Shown here piece after piece: positions 6,404-13,741 of a stretch of DNA of 20,436 nucleotides. The position numbers and the translations under genes are program-made. The notes under the pieces were generated by a model. The model had not been told where the DNA came from, ran no database searches, and saw only the letters and a list, made by a program, of their open reading frames with translations. Position 1 is the stretch's first letter. Each line of letters opens with the position of its first letter. Where the stretch lies: positions 1 through 20,436 of the forward strand of contig UQMC01000024.1 of the NCBI GenBank assembly GCA_900542115.1. The letters are read 5' to 3'. The stretch comes from an uncultured Oscillibacter sp. (GTDB taxonomy: Bacteria > Bacillota > Clostridia > Oscillospirales > Oscillospiraceae).

Positions 6404-6922
6404 TTACAGGCCCTGCTTCGGGTCCCACTCAAAGGGTTCATACGGAATTTCCTCCGGGCACCACACGGCTCCGGGCAGCATGGCCGCTTCCATTTCGGCC
6501 AGCAGGTCCAGTGAGCCCTGATGGTGCCCTCCGTCATAGTCCGTGGTCAGCCATGTCTCCACGATCCGCAGCAGCATCCACCGGCCCACCATCCGGCCTC
6601 CGAGGCACAGCACATTGGAATCGTTGTGCCGCCGGGTGAGGCGGGCGGAATAATCATCCGTCACCACGCTGGCCCGGACGCCCCGGAATTTATTGGCCGC
6701 GATGCTCATGCCGATGCCGGAGCCGCAGATGAGGATGCCGCGGCGAATCTCCCCCCGGGAGACCGCCGCTGCCACCTTTGCCGCGTAATAGGGATAGCGG
6801 GAGGGCGTCTCATCCCCGCCGCAATCCCGCCACGCATAGCCGTGGGCGTCCAGATACTCTAAGATCCAGCTCTTGGCCTCCGCGCCGGAATCGTCGCAGG
6901 CGACATAAATAACATCCTGCAT
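6404..6922 (-). CDS. RpiB/LacAB-family sugar isomerase, divergent active site
   Basis: This 172-residue protein has the RpiB/LacA/LacB fold, whose members interconvert aldose and ketose. Core motifs: GILICGSGIGMSIAANK (62-78) with the catalytic Cys66, SRYPYYA (41-47), RRHNDSNVLCLGGR (97-110) with His99. Two features differ from true ribose-5-phosphate isomerase B. The N-terminal DHAG is DDSG (10-13), losing the His, and the GGRHxxR phosphate-binding segment is GGHHQGS (131-137), losing its arginines. The pocket may therefore take an unphosphorylated or differently shaped sugar. There is also a C-terminal tail of about 25 residues (PEEIPYEPFEW). It starts 4 bases after the transketolase gene with a weak GAAGAAA ribosome binding site, and ends 3 bp from the stop of the convergent regulator gene. 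Confidence 0.83.
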   Translation of the reverse strand: MQDVIYVACDDSGAEAKSWILEYLDAHGYAWRDCGGDETPSRYPYYAAKVAAAVSRGEIRRGILICGSGIGMSIAANKFRGVRASVVTDDYSARLTRRHNDSNVLCLGGRMVGRWMLLRIVETWLTTDYDGGHHQGSLDLLAEMEAAMLPGAVWCPEEIPYEPFEWDPKQGL

Positions 6923-6926
6923 ATCG

Positions 6927-7871
6927 TTATTTCTTCATGGCCACGGCCCGCCGCGCGGCGGCCGCAACATCCTTCGCGGTCAGCTCATAGCGCTCCAACA
7001 GCGCGTAAGGGTCGCCGCTGCGGCCGAAAATGTCCTTCACGCCCACGCGAAGCACCGGCACCGGGCAGGTCTCCGTGACCACCTCGGCCACGGCGCCGCC
7101 GAGGCCGCCGAGAATGTTGGCCTCCTCCGCCGTGACGATGCAGCCGGTCTTCTCCGCTGCCTTGATGACCGCCTCGCGGTCCAGCGGCTTGATGGTATGC
7201 ATATCCAGCACGGCGGCGCTGATGCCCTCCTGTGCCAGCAGTTCGCGGGCCTTCAGGGACTCCTGCACCATGAGGCCGGTGGCGATGATGGTCACATCGG
7301 TGCCCTCGTAAAGCTCCGTGGCCTTGCCCCACTCAAACCTGTAGCCCGGGACAAAGTTCGTGCACTCCTCCACGTCCAGCCGGCCCAGACGCATGAAGCA
7401 GGGACCGTCATACGCCGCCATGGCCTTCGTCATCAGCCGGGTCTCATTGGCGTCGCAGGGAGAGAGCACCACCATGCCGGGGATGGAGCGCATAGCCGCC
7501 AGATCCTCAAGGCACTGGTGGGTGGCGCCGTCCTTACCGACGCTGACGCCGGCATGGGTGCCGATGACCTTGACATTCAGGTGCGGATAGGCAAGAGAGT
7601 TGCGAATCTGCTCAAAGGCCCGTCCGGCGGTGAACATGGCAAAGGAGTTGACGAACACGATCTTGCCGCAGGCCGCCATACCGGCGGCGATGCCCACCAT
7701 GTTTGCCTCCGCGATACCCACGTTCCGGGACCGCTCGGGATACAGCGCACCGAACTTCTCCGTCCGGGTGCAGCACTGCAGATCCGCGTCCAGCACAAAG
7801 ATGCGGGGATCGGAGCCGATCTCGGCCAGCGCCTCGCCGTAAGCCGTTCTTGTAGAGATCTTCTTATTCAT
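6927..7871 (-). CDS. Transketolase, C-terminal subunit
   Basis: This 314-residue protein carries the pyrimidine-binding and C-terminal domains of a split transketolase; with the preceding gene it forms a ThDP enzyme that moves a two-carbon ketol unit between sugars. Seen: IAEANMVGIAAG (53-64) with Glu55, which activates the aminopyrimidine of ThDP; FVNSFAMF (73-80); THAGVSVGKDGATHQ (105-119); DMHTIKPLD (223-231). An upstream ATG at 7934 in the same frame is rejected because ATG 7871 has a strong AAGGAGG at 9 bases and matches the family start. It overlaps the end of the N-terminal subunit gene by 8 bp, implying coupled translation and equal subunit amounts. Split transketolases of this kind are also used in special sugar pathways such as apulose-4-phosphate cleavage. 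Confidence 0.93.
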   Translation of the reverse strand: MNKKISTRTAYGEALAEIGSDPRIFVLDADLQCCTRTEKFGALYPERSRNVGIAEANMVGIAAGMAACGKIVFVNSFAMFTAGRAFEQIRNSLAYPHLNVKVIGTHAGVSVGKDGATHQCLEDLAAMRSIPGMVVLSPCDANETRLMTKAMAAYDGPCFMRLGRLDVEECTNFVPGYRFEWGKATELYEGTDVTIIATGLMVQESLKARELLAQEGISAAVLDMHTIKPLDREAVIKAAEKTGCIVTAEEANILGGLGGAVAEVVTETCPVPVLRVGVKDIFGRSGDPYALLERYELTAKDVAAAARRAVAMKK

Positions 7872-8730
7872 AGCGAGCCGCCTCCTTCTCTGCCGCAGCC
7901 ACCAGAGCGTCCAGCTCGGCTGCGGCCTTTTCATACTGCTCCTTGTCAGGATCGTTGCCGTGCCATTCCTTATTGTTCTCCATGAACGAAACGCCCTTGC
8001 CCTTCACGGTCCTGGCAATGATGACCGTGGGCTTGCCCCTGGCGGCCTTGGCGTTTTCCAGTGCCGCCGCGATGGCGGTGACGTCATGACCGTCGCAGCA
8101 CTCCACGTGCCAGTTGAATGCCTCGAACTTCTTATCGATGGGATAGGGAGACATGATCTCCTCCAGCGTACCGTCGATCTGGATGTTGTTGTTATCCACA
8201 AAAACACAGAGGTTGTCCAGATGGTAGTTCCCGGCAGCCATGGCTGCCTCCCAGACCTGACCCTCCTCCAGCTCACCGTCGCCCAGCACGGCGTAGACCC
8301 GGTAGTCCTTCTTGTCTACCTGACCGGCCAGCGCCATACCCACAGCGGTGGAAATGCCCTGACCGAGACTGCCGGTGGACATATCTACACCGGGCACATG
8401 GCGCATTTCCGCGTGACCGGAGAGATGTCCGTCGATGCTGCGGAAGGTGGAAAGCATTTCCCTGGGGAAAAAGCCCCGCATTGCCAGAACGGAATACAAT
8501 GCTGGCGTACAGTGTCCCTTGCTCAATACGAAGCGGTCCCGGTCCGGGTCATCCGGCTTGGCGGGGTCGATCCGCATGGTGTCAAAATACAAAACAGAAA
8601 GAATCTCGCACAGGGACATGGATCCGCCCAGATGGCCGGATGTGGCCCGATACACCATTTCAAGCGCGCTTCTGCGGGCCTGTGCGCCCAGCAGAGAAAG
8701 CTGCGCGGCTTTTTTTACCTCCATACGCAT
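7864..8730 (-). CDS. Transketolase, N-terminal (ThDP pyrophosphate-binding) subunit
   Basis: This 288-residue protein is the N-terminal half of a split transketolase. Motifs: ATSGHLGGSMS (29-39), SKGHCTPALY (70-79) with a conserved His73, DGHLSGHAE (100-108), STGSLGQG (118-125), and the ThDP/Mg motif running from GDGE (150-153) to NNN (180-182). The open frame extends to 8895, but ATG 8730 follows AAAGGA at 5 bases and matches the family start; ATG 8724 is a near alternative. It begins 28 bases after livF, inside the transporter operon, which ties it to the imported substrate and not to housekeeping pentose phosphate metabolism (inference; another transketolase elsewhere would be expected). 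Confidence 0.93.
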   Translation of the reverse strand: MRMEVKKAAQLSLLGAQARRSALEMVYRATSGHLGGSMSLCEILSVLYFDTMRIDPAKPDDPDRDRFVLSKGHCTPALYSVLAMRGFFPREMLSTFRSIDGHLSGHAEMRHVPGVDMSTGSLGQGISTAVGMALAGQVDKKDYRVYAVLGDGELEEGQVWEAAMAAGNYHLDNLCVFVDNNNIQIDGTLEEIMSPYPIDKKFEAFNWHVECCDGHDVTAIAAALENAKAARGKPTVIIARTVKGKGVSFMENNKEWHGNDPDKEQYEKAAAELDALVAAAEKEAARYE

Positions 8731-8758
8731 GTTCGTCCTTTCTTGGAAACAGTCTTTT

Positions 8759-9466
<708 letters not shown>

Positions 9467-9468
9467 GA

Positions 9469-10236
9469 TCATTCTCCTCCCAGATAGGCTCTGATGACCT
9501 CAGGATCGCTCTTGACCTCCTCCGGCGTGCCGACGCAGATGGTCTTGCCGAAGTTCAGCACCGTCACATGGTCGCACAGGTTCGAGACAACGTCCATATG
9601 GTGCTCGATCATCAAAATGGTAATATCAAAGCGGTCCCGAATCTGCCGCACGAAGCTCACCAGCTCCGCGGACTCCTCGGCGTTCATACCGGCGGCCGGC
9701 TCGTCCAGCAGCAGCAGCTTGGGGTCCAGCGCCATGGCGCGGGCGATCTCCAGCTTGCGCTGGTGACCGTAGGGCAGGGAGCTGGCCTGCTCGTTGGCCT
9801 TGTCCGCAAGACCCACCACCTCCAGCAGGTCCATGGCCTTTTCCTCCAGATGCTTCTCCCGCTCCTTGTACTTCTTCGTCTTGAACATGGCGTCGGCCAG
9901 ATTGTACGTGGCGTCCAGATTGCTGGCGATGACCACGTTGCTCAAAACAGAGAGGTTGGAGAACAGGCGGATATTCTGGAACGTGCGGCCGATACCCAGC
10001 TGCGCCACCCGATGGGGCGCGCTGCCGGTGATATCCGTGCCGTTGAAGATGATCTTGCCGCTATCCGGCGCGTAAATGCCGGTGATGTTGTTGAAGATGG
10101 TGGTCTTACCGGCGCCATTGGGGCCGATGAGGCCATGAATCTTTCCCGGCTCCAGCGTCACGCTGAAATTGTCGATGGCGCGGACGCCGCCGAAGTTCTT
10201 CTCCACATTCTGCATTTCAAGGACTGGTGTTGCCAT
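9469..10236 (-). CDS. livG: HAAT/Liv-type ABC transporter ATP-binding protein LivG
   Basis: This 255-residue ATPase partners LivF. Walker A GPNGAGKT (38-45), Q-loop FQNIRLF (86-92), signature-region LPYGHQRKLEIARA (154-167, the LivG variant of LSGGQ), Walker B LLLLDEP (174-180) followed by the LivG-typical AAGMN, and switch His212 (IEHHMD) are all present. It begins 1 base after the livM stop, with AAGGGGGG upstream of ATG 10236, and its stop overlaps the region of the livF starts, so the pair is tightly coupled. Confidence 0.93.
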   Translation of the reverse strand: MATPVLEMQNVEKNFGGVRAIDNFSVTLEPGKIHGLIGPNGAGKTTIFNNITGIYAPDSGKIIFNGTDITGSAPHRVAQLGIGRTFQNIRLFSNLSVLSNVVIASNLDATYNLADAMFKTKKYKEREKHLEEKAMDLLEVVGLADKANEQASSLPYGHQRKLEIARAMALDPKLLLLDEPAAGMNAEESAELVSFVRQIRDRFDITILMIEHHMDVVSNLCDHVTVLNFGKTICVGTPEEVKSDPEVIRAYLGGE

Positions 10237-10237
10237 A

Positions 10238-11194
10238 TCAGCGGCCCCCCTTCTCAGTTGTCTCAGCCTGCTTCCGGCCGCTCAGGCGTGCCGGCAGCGT
10301 GCGGAACCAGTTGATGGTCCGCTTCAGGGAAAATTCCTTATAGCCGTACAAGCCGCTGGGCTTGAACAGGATGATGAGCACCACGGCCATGCCGTAGAGC
10401 AGCATACGGTAGTTGGCAAGGGAACGGAAGATCTCCGGCAGCACCGTGACGATGATGGCGCCCAGCACGGAGCCGGTGAGGGAGCCGAGGCCGCCGATCA
10501 CGGTGGTGGTGATGAGCTCGCAGCTCTTGGCAAGGTTGAAGCTGCTGGGAACGATGTACATAAGGTAGCCGCCGTACAGCGCGCCGGCCCAGCCGGCATA
10601 GATGGCGGAGAACACGAAGCTCATCCGCTTGACCCGGAAGGCGTTGATGCCCACGGCCTCGGCCGCCATCTCGTTTTCACGGATGGACGTCAGGTTCCGG
10701 CCGTACTTGGAGTGGATGAAGCGCCACGCCGCGAAAAACGCCAGCACCACGCACACAAGGCTGAACAGCGCGTTGGAATACGCGGGGATGCCGGGATAGC
10801 CCGCAGAGCCGCCGGTGATGTTCTTCGTGTAGTTGAACAGCACACGGACGCACTCGCCGAAGCCAAGGCAGGTGATAAGGAAATAGTCGCCCTTCAGCCG
10901 CAGGGTGATGGAACCCAGCAGAAAAGCGATGAAGCCCGCGAACAGAGCGCCTAAGATGATGGCCAGCAGGAAGTTCACGTTGAACTTCACCGTCAAAATG
11001 GCGGCGGTGTAGGCGCCGATGGACATAAAGCCCGCGTTGCCGAAGGAGAACAGGCGGGTGAAGCCCGTCAGCACCGACATACCCAGCACGGCGATGGTGT
11101 TGATGCACACCATGATGATCACGCCCTGCAAATAGGTATTGATGCCCAGTGCGCCGCACACGGCGCTGTTGATACTGTTAAATAATGCAAGCAT
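10238..11194 (-). CDS. livM: HAAT/Liv-type ABC transporter permease LivM
   Basis: This 318-residue integral membrane permease forms half of the import channel. About eight to ten hydrophobic helices are visible, for example around 25-43, 75-96, 142-157, 232-252 and 264-278. Family motifs: FGNAGFMSIGAY (51-62), GLGSLTGSVLGA (235-246) and the C-terminal FKPSGLYG (277-284). The segment AAEAVGINAFRVKRMSF (177-193) is the cytoplasmic coupling loop that contacts the ATPases. The open frame reaches 11236 inside livH, but ATG 11194 follows AAGGGGGG by 7 bases and matches the family start. A basic hydrophilic tail follows residue 290. Confidence 0.92.
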   Translation of the reverse strand: MLALFNSINSAVCGALGINTYLQGVIIMVCINTIAVLGMSVLTGFTRLFSFGNAGFMSIGAYTAAILTVKFNVNFLLAIILGALFAGFIAFLLGSITLRLKGDYFLITCLGFGECVRVLFNYTKNITGGSAGYPGIPAYSNALFSLVCVVLAFFAAWRFIHSKYGRNLTSIRENEMAAEAVGINAFRVKRMSFVFSAIYAGWAGALYGGYLMYIVPSSFNLAKSCELITTTVIGGLGSLTGSVLGAIIVTVLPEIFRSLANYRMLLYGMAVVLIILFKPSGLYGYKEFSLKRTINWFRTLPARLSGRKQAETTEKGGR

Positions 11195-11207
11195 TCCTCT
11201 GCCCCCC

Positions 11208-12080
11208 TTATGCCTTGTCCTGCACGTCCACGCCAAACAGGCCGCTGGGCTTGACCAGCAGAAGGACGATCAGCAGTGCGAAGGAGAAAAAGTCTCGGAG
11301 ACTGGAGCTGACGAACGCAGAGACAAACGTTTCGATCACGCCCAGAATGATAGCGCCCACAATGGCACCGGGCACGCTGCCGAGGCCGCCGATAACGGAG
11401 GCGATGAACGCCTTGAGGCCCACGTTGCCCATGGTGGGGAACACATTATATTTCATTCCGTACAGAACGCCGGCCACACCGGCCAGAGCGCCCGCCAGCA
11501 CGAACACCGTGGCGATGCAGCGGTCCACCTTCACTCCAAGGACCTTGGCGGCGTGGGCGTTGCAGGCGATTGCACGGACATTGAGTCCGAATTGCGTCTT
11601 ATTGATGAGGTACACCAGAATGGCGATGATAACGGCGGTGATGCCAAGGCTCACAAGATCCAGCACACCGATGTAGGCGGACGCCACCTGAATGGTGGAG
11701 ACCGGCAGCTTGAAGGGATAGGACCGGTACTGACCGGAGAAGATCAGGTTGGCCGCCTGCTGGAACATATTGGAAAGGCCCATGGCGGCGATCATCAGGA
11801 ACATATTGGGGGCGCCGTTGCGGCGGATACGGCGATAGGCAAGGCGCTCGCACAGAAAGCTCACCAGCGCGCCGCCCATCATGCCGCCGATGGCGGCGAG
11901 AACAAAGGGCATTCCCATGAAGCTGGACAGGACGATAGCGACATAAGCGCTGACCATGGCGAATTCGCCGTGGGCCCAGTTCGAGAAGTCCAGCAGACTG
12001 TAGATCAGGGAGTAGCCTGTTGCCAGCAGCGCGTAGATACCGCCAACAGAAATGCCCGTCACCAACTGTTGTAAAAACAT
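11208..12080 (-). CDS. livH: HAAT/Liv-type ABC transporter permease LivH
   Basis: This 290-residue permease is the second half of the import channel. It begins with the characteristic QQLVTGISVGGIYALLATGYSL-type first helix, followed by DFSNWAHGEFAM (31-42), the coupling loop around AHAAKVLGVKVDR (175-187), GGLGSVPGAIVGA (231-243) and the terminal VKPSGLFG (276-283). TAGGAGTG stands about 9 bases before ATG 12080. It lies downstream of the binding-protein gene, separated by an 87-base gap that holds a strong hairpin, so its expression is probably lower than that of the binding protein. Confidence 0.93.
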   Translation of the reverse strand: MFLQQLVTGISVGGIYALLATGYSLIYSLLDFSNWAHGEFAMVSAYVAIVLSSFMGMPFVLAAIGGMMGGALVSFLCERLAYRRIRRNGAPNMFLMIAAMGLSNMFQQAANLIFSGQYRSYPFKLPVSTIQVASAYIGVLDLVSLGITAVIIAILVYLINKTQFGLNVRAIACNAHAAKVLGVKVDRCIATVFVLAGALAGVAGVLYGMKYNVFPTMGNVGLKAFIASVIGGLGSVPGAIVGAIILGVIETFVSAFVSSSLRDFFSFALLIVLLLVKPSGLFGVDVQDKA

Positions 12081-12120
12081 AATCTTATCACTCCTAAAGT
12101 CGCAGTAGAGGCTTTTGTCT

Positions 12121-12158
12121 AAAAAAAGGCAGGGGGAAGGAGAATATCCTTCCCCCTG
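12121..12158 (-). terminator. Intra-operon Rho-independent terminator/attenuator after the binding-protein gene
   Basis: A perfect 12-bp stem (arms 12147-12158 and 12130-12141, 5-base loop) is followed on the minus strand by CC and seven T. It lies 9 bases past the binding-protein stop codon and 40 bases before livH. Such hairpins commonly reduce read-through and protect the upstream mRNA, so binding protein is made in excess over membrane parts. The structure is seen; partial read-through is inferred from the missing promoter before livH. Confidence 0.88.
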
Positions 12159-12167
12159 TCACGGACA

Positions 12168-13379
12168 TTACTGGGCCTCGATGATCTCCTTGAAGTCGAA
12201 GGAGTCACCATGGCACTCATACACGGCGCAAGCCATGGACGGGTTGTGGGTAGCGGGGTCCATGACCAGCGTACCGATCAGGCCCTCGAAGACATCGGTC
12301 TGCTCCAGAGCGTCGCGGATGGCCTGAGGATCGGCGGAGCCGGCGCGGTTGATGGCATCCACCAGCCACATCACACCGTCATGACCAAACAGGCACTCGC
12401 CCTCCATGGTGATGTTGTAGGTCTTGGCGACCTCCTCGCCGAAGGCCTTGGCCTCGGGAGTGCTGAAGCCGATACGGGAGACATACAGGCAGTTCTCCAA
12501 AGCACCCTCAGCCTCACCGGCCAGCTGGGCGGAGTCCCAACCGTCATGACCCATCAGCATGCAGTCGATGCCCATCTCACGGGCCTGCTTTGCAAAGGTA
12601 GCGTTCTTAGCATAGTCGTTCATGATCACGAACACAATGTCGGGGTTCTTGGCGCCGATGTTGGCCAGCTGGGCGCGGAAGTCCACGTCGCCATCCTGGC
12701 ACTGCTCGTCAGCCACGATGGTGCCGCCCTTAGCGGTGAAGGCATCACGCAGGAACTGACCAACAGACTCGGAGTTGGTGTTGCCGGCCACGGTGAACAG
12801 AGCAGCGTTCCGGGAACCCAGCGTATCATAGGCATAGTTGCCGATGACGGTGCCGAGATAGGAGTCGATGAAGCACATACGGAAGGAATAGGGGTGCAGG
12901 TTGCCGTTTTCATCCACGGTGACCAGCTCGTTGGAGGCGGCAGTGCCGATGATGGGCACCTTCACCTCGTCGGCAACGGAGGCCATGGGGATGTTGCAGG
13001 AGGAGAAGTTCGTGCCGATCTCGGCCACGATGTTATGTACCTCCACCAGATTCTTGAAAGCGGACACGGAGTCGGCGGGCTCGCCCTTACCGTCCATGGG
13101 GACCAGCTCCAGCATCTTGCCATCCAGAACGCCGCCGTTCTCGTTGACCTGCTTGATAGCAAGCTCGGCGCCGTACTGTCCGGCCGTGCCCCACAGGGCG
13201 GTAGCGCCGGTCAGGTCGGAAACATATCCGATCTTAATGGTATCGGAATCGGAAGCGGTGTCGGAGCCGGTGTTAGAGCTGTCACTGCCAGGAGTGCTGG
13301 GGGCAGCGCTGTTGCCGCCGCAGGCAGCCAGGGACAAGACCATGGTGAGCGTCAGCAGGAGAGAAAAAATCTTTTTCAT
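12168..13379 (-). CDS. HAAT-type ABC transporter substrate-binding lipoprotein (LivJ/K-like)
   Basis: This 403-residue binding protein (Peripla_BP_6 / ANF-receptor fold) is anchored outside the membrane. The signal peptide ends in lipobox LAAC with Cys20; a Ser/Thr/Gly/Asp-rich linker spans 21-46. The bilobed domain starts at IKIGYVSDLTG (48-58). The ligand-lobe region includes GTNFSSCNIPMASVA (122-136) and VPIIGTAAS (141-149). Near 197-207 the usual DYG-type segment of amino-acid binders reads AGNTNSESVGQ, so an amino acid ligand should not be assumed. GGAGG lies about 6-7 bases before ATG 13379. First gene of the transporter/transketolase operon, with its own promoter. The neighbours suggest a sugar-like or nucleoside-derived ligand (inference). 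Confidence 0.92.
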   Translation of the reverse strand: MKKIFSLLLTLTMVLSLAACGGNSAAPSTPGSDSSNTGSDTASDSDTIKIGYVSDLTGATALWGTAGQYGAELAIKQVNENGGVLDGKMLELVPMDGKGEPADSVSAFKNLVEVHNIVAEIGTNFSSCNIPMASVADEVKVPIIGTAASNELVTVDENGNLHPYSFRMCFIDSYLGTVIGNYAYDTLGSRNAALFTVAGNTNSESVGQFLRDAFTAKGGTIVADEQCQDGDVDFRAQLANIGAKNPDIVFVIMNDYAKNATFAKQAREMGIDCMLMGHDGWDSAQLAGEAEGALENCLYVSRIGFSTPEAKAFGEEVAKTYNITMEGECLFGHDGVMWLVDAINRAGSADPQAIRDALEQTDVFEGLIGTLVMDPATHNPSMACAVYECHGDSFDFKEIIEAQ

Positions 13380-13400
13380 AACATACCTCCATCATCATTT

Positions 13401-13414
13401 ACCCTATTCAGGGT
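13401..13414. promoter_or_regulatory. Short palindrome at the predicted transcription start of the transporter operon
   Basis: ACCCT-ATTC-AGGGT is a 5-bp inverted repeat placed 8 to 21 bases downstream of the -10 box, so it covers the predicted start site. It could be an operator or a small 5' hairpin that stabilises the mRNA. It does not resemble the repeats in front of the DeoR gene. Function is a guess. Confidence 0.35.
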
Positions 13415-13421
13415 TTGCCTT

Positions 13422-13450
13422 ATCTTAGCACTTTTGCACAGTTCTGTCAA
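13422..13450 (-). promoter_or_regulatory. Sigma-A promoter of the SBP-liv-transketolase-isomerase operon
   Basis: Perfect TTGACA (13450-13445), a 17-base spacer and TAAGAT (13427-13422, 5 of 6 matches) lie on the minus strand. The predicted start is near 13415, about 35 bases before ATG 13379. No other promoter of this quality was found within the operon, which suggests all eight genes depend on it. Confidence 0.8.
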
Positions 13451-13574
13451 CAAACCGGTCTCCGCTTTTAGTCAATATCGGTCATAACGCTTTCGACCGT
13501 CTTGTGCATCTTCGTGTAAGTAACCGATTACATTCCGGACAAACTGACGTTTCCTCTACATATTTTTGGTTTTC

Positions 13575-13589
13575 TTGTGGTAATCACAA
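13575..13589. promoter_or_regulatory. TTGTG-N5-CACAA inverted repeat upstream of the transporter promoter
   Basis: A perfect 5-bp inverted repeat with a 5-base spacer lies about 125 bp upstream of the -35 box. It is in an AT-rich patch of otherwise GC-rich DNA. It could be a regulator site. It does not match the CcpA cre consensus, and its regulator is unknown. Confidence 0.3.
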
Positions 13590-13664
13590 ATTTTATCACG
13601 ATTTGCAACATTTTCGGTCAAGCTCCCGGCGCTGCGGCGTCTTAACAGACCGCTCCCGGCGCGT

Positions 13665-13708
13665 ACAAAGGCCCCGGCGACCGTCCGCATGGGACAGCCG
13701 CCGGGGCC
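13665..13708 (-). terminator. Terminator of the SLH surface-protein gene
   Basis: The perfect 10-bp GC-rich arms 13670-13679 and 13699-13708 extend inward to a stem of about 17 bp with a 5-base loop, followed on the minus strand by TTTGT. The extension depends on G-U pairs that form only in the minus-strand transcript; on the plus strand they would be A-C mismatches. That fixes the direction. It lies 33 bases past the stop codon. The T-run is short, so termination may be incomplete. Confidence 0.75.
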
Positions 13709-13741
13709 CTATGCTGTAATGTTCGGTTTTGTCTGTGCCTG

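Larger units (their letters stand above)
13380..13741. other. Intergenic region between the transporter operon and the surface-protein gene
   Basis: This 362-base stretch holds, from the transporter side, the leader and promoter of the transporter operon (13401-13450), a more AT-rich segment (13540-13620) with an inverted repeat at 13575-13589, and the terminator of the surface-protein gene (13665-13708). Short open frames on the plus strand here lack a credible ribosome binding site or recognisable product. No RNA gene was recognised. Confidence 0.6.

Noticed and set aside
12210..13487. 425-codon open frame on the plus strand
   Set aside because: It is antisense to the binding-protein gene and its promoter; no domain and no ribosome binding site.
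13504..13719. 71-codon plus-strand open frame in the intergenic region
   Set aside because: It runs through the SLH-gene terminator, has no ribosome binding site, and its product looks random.
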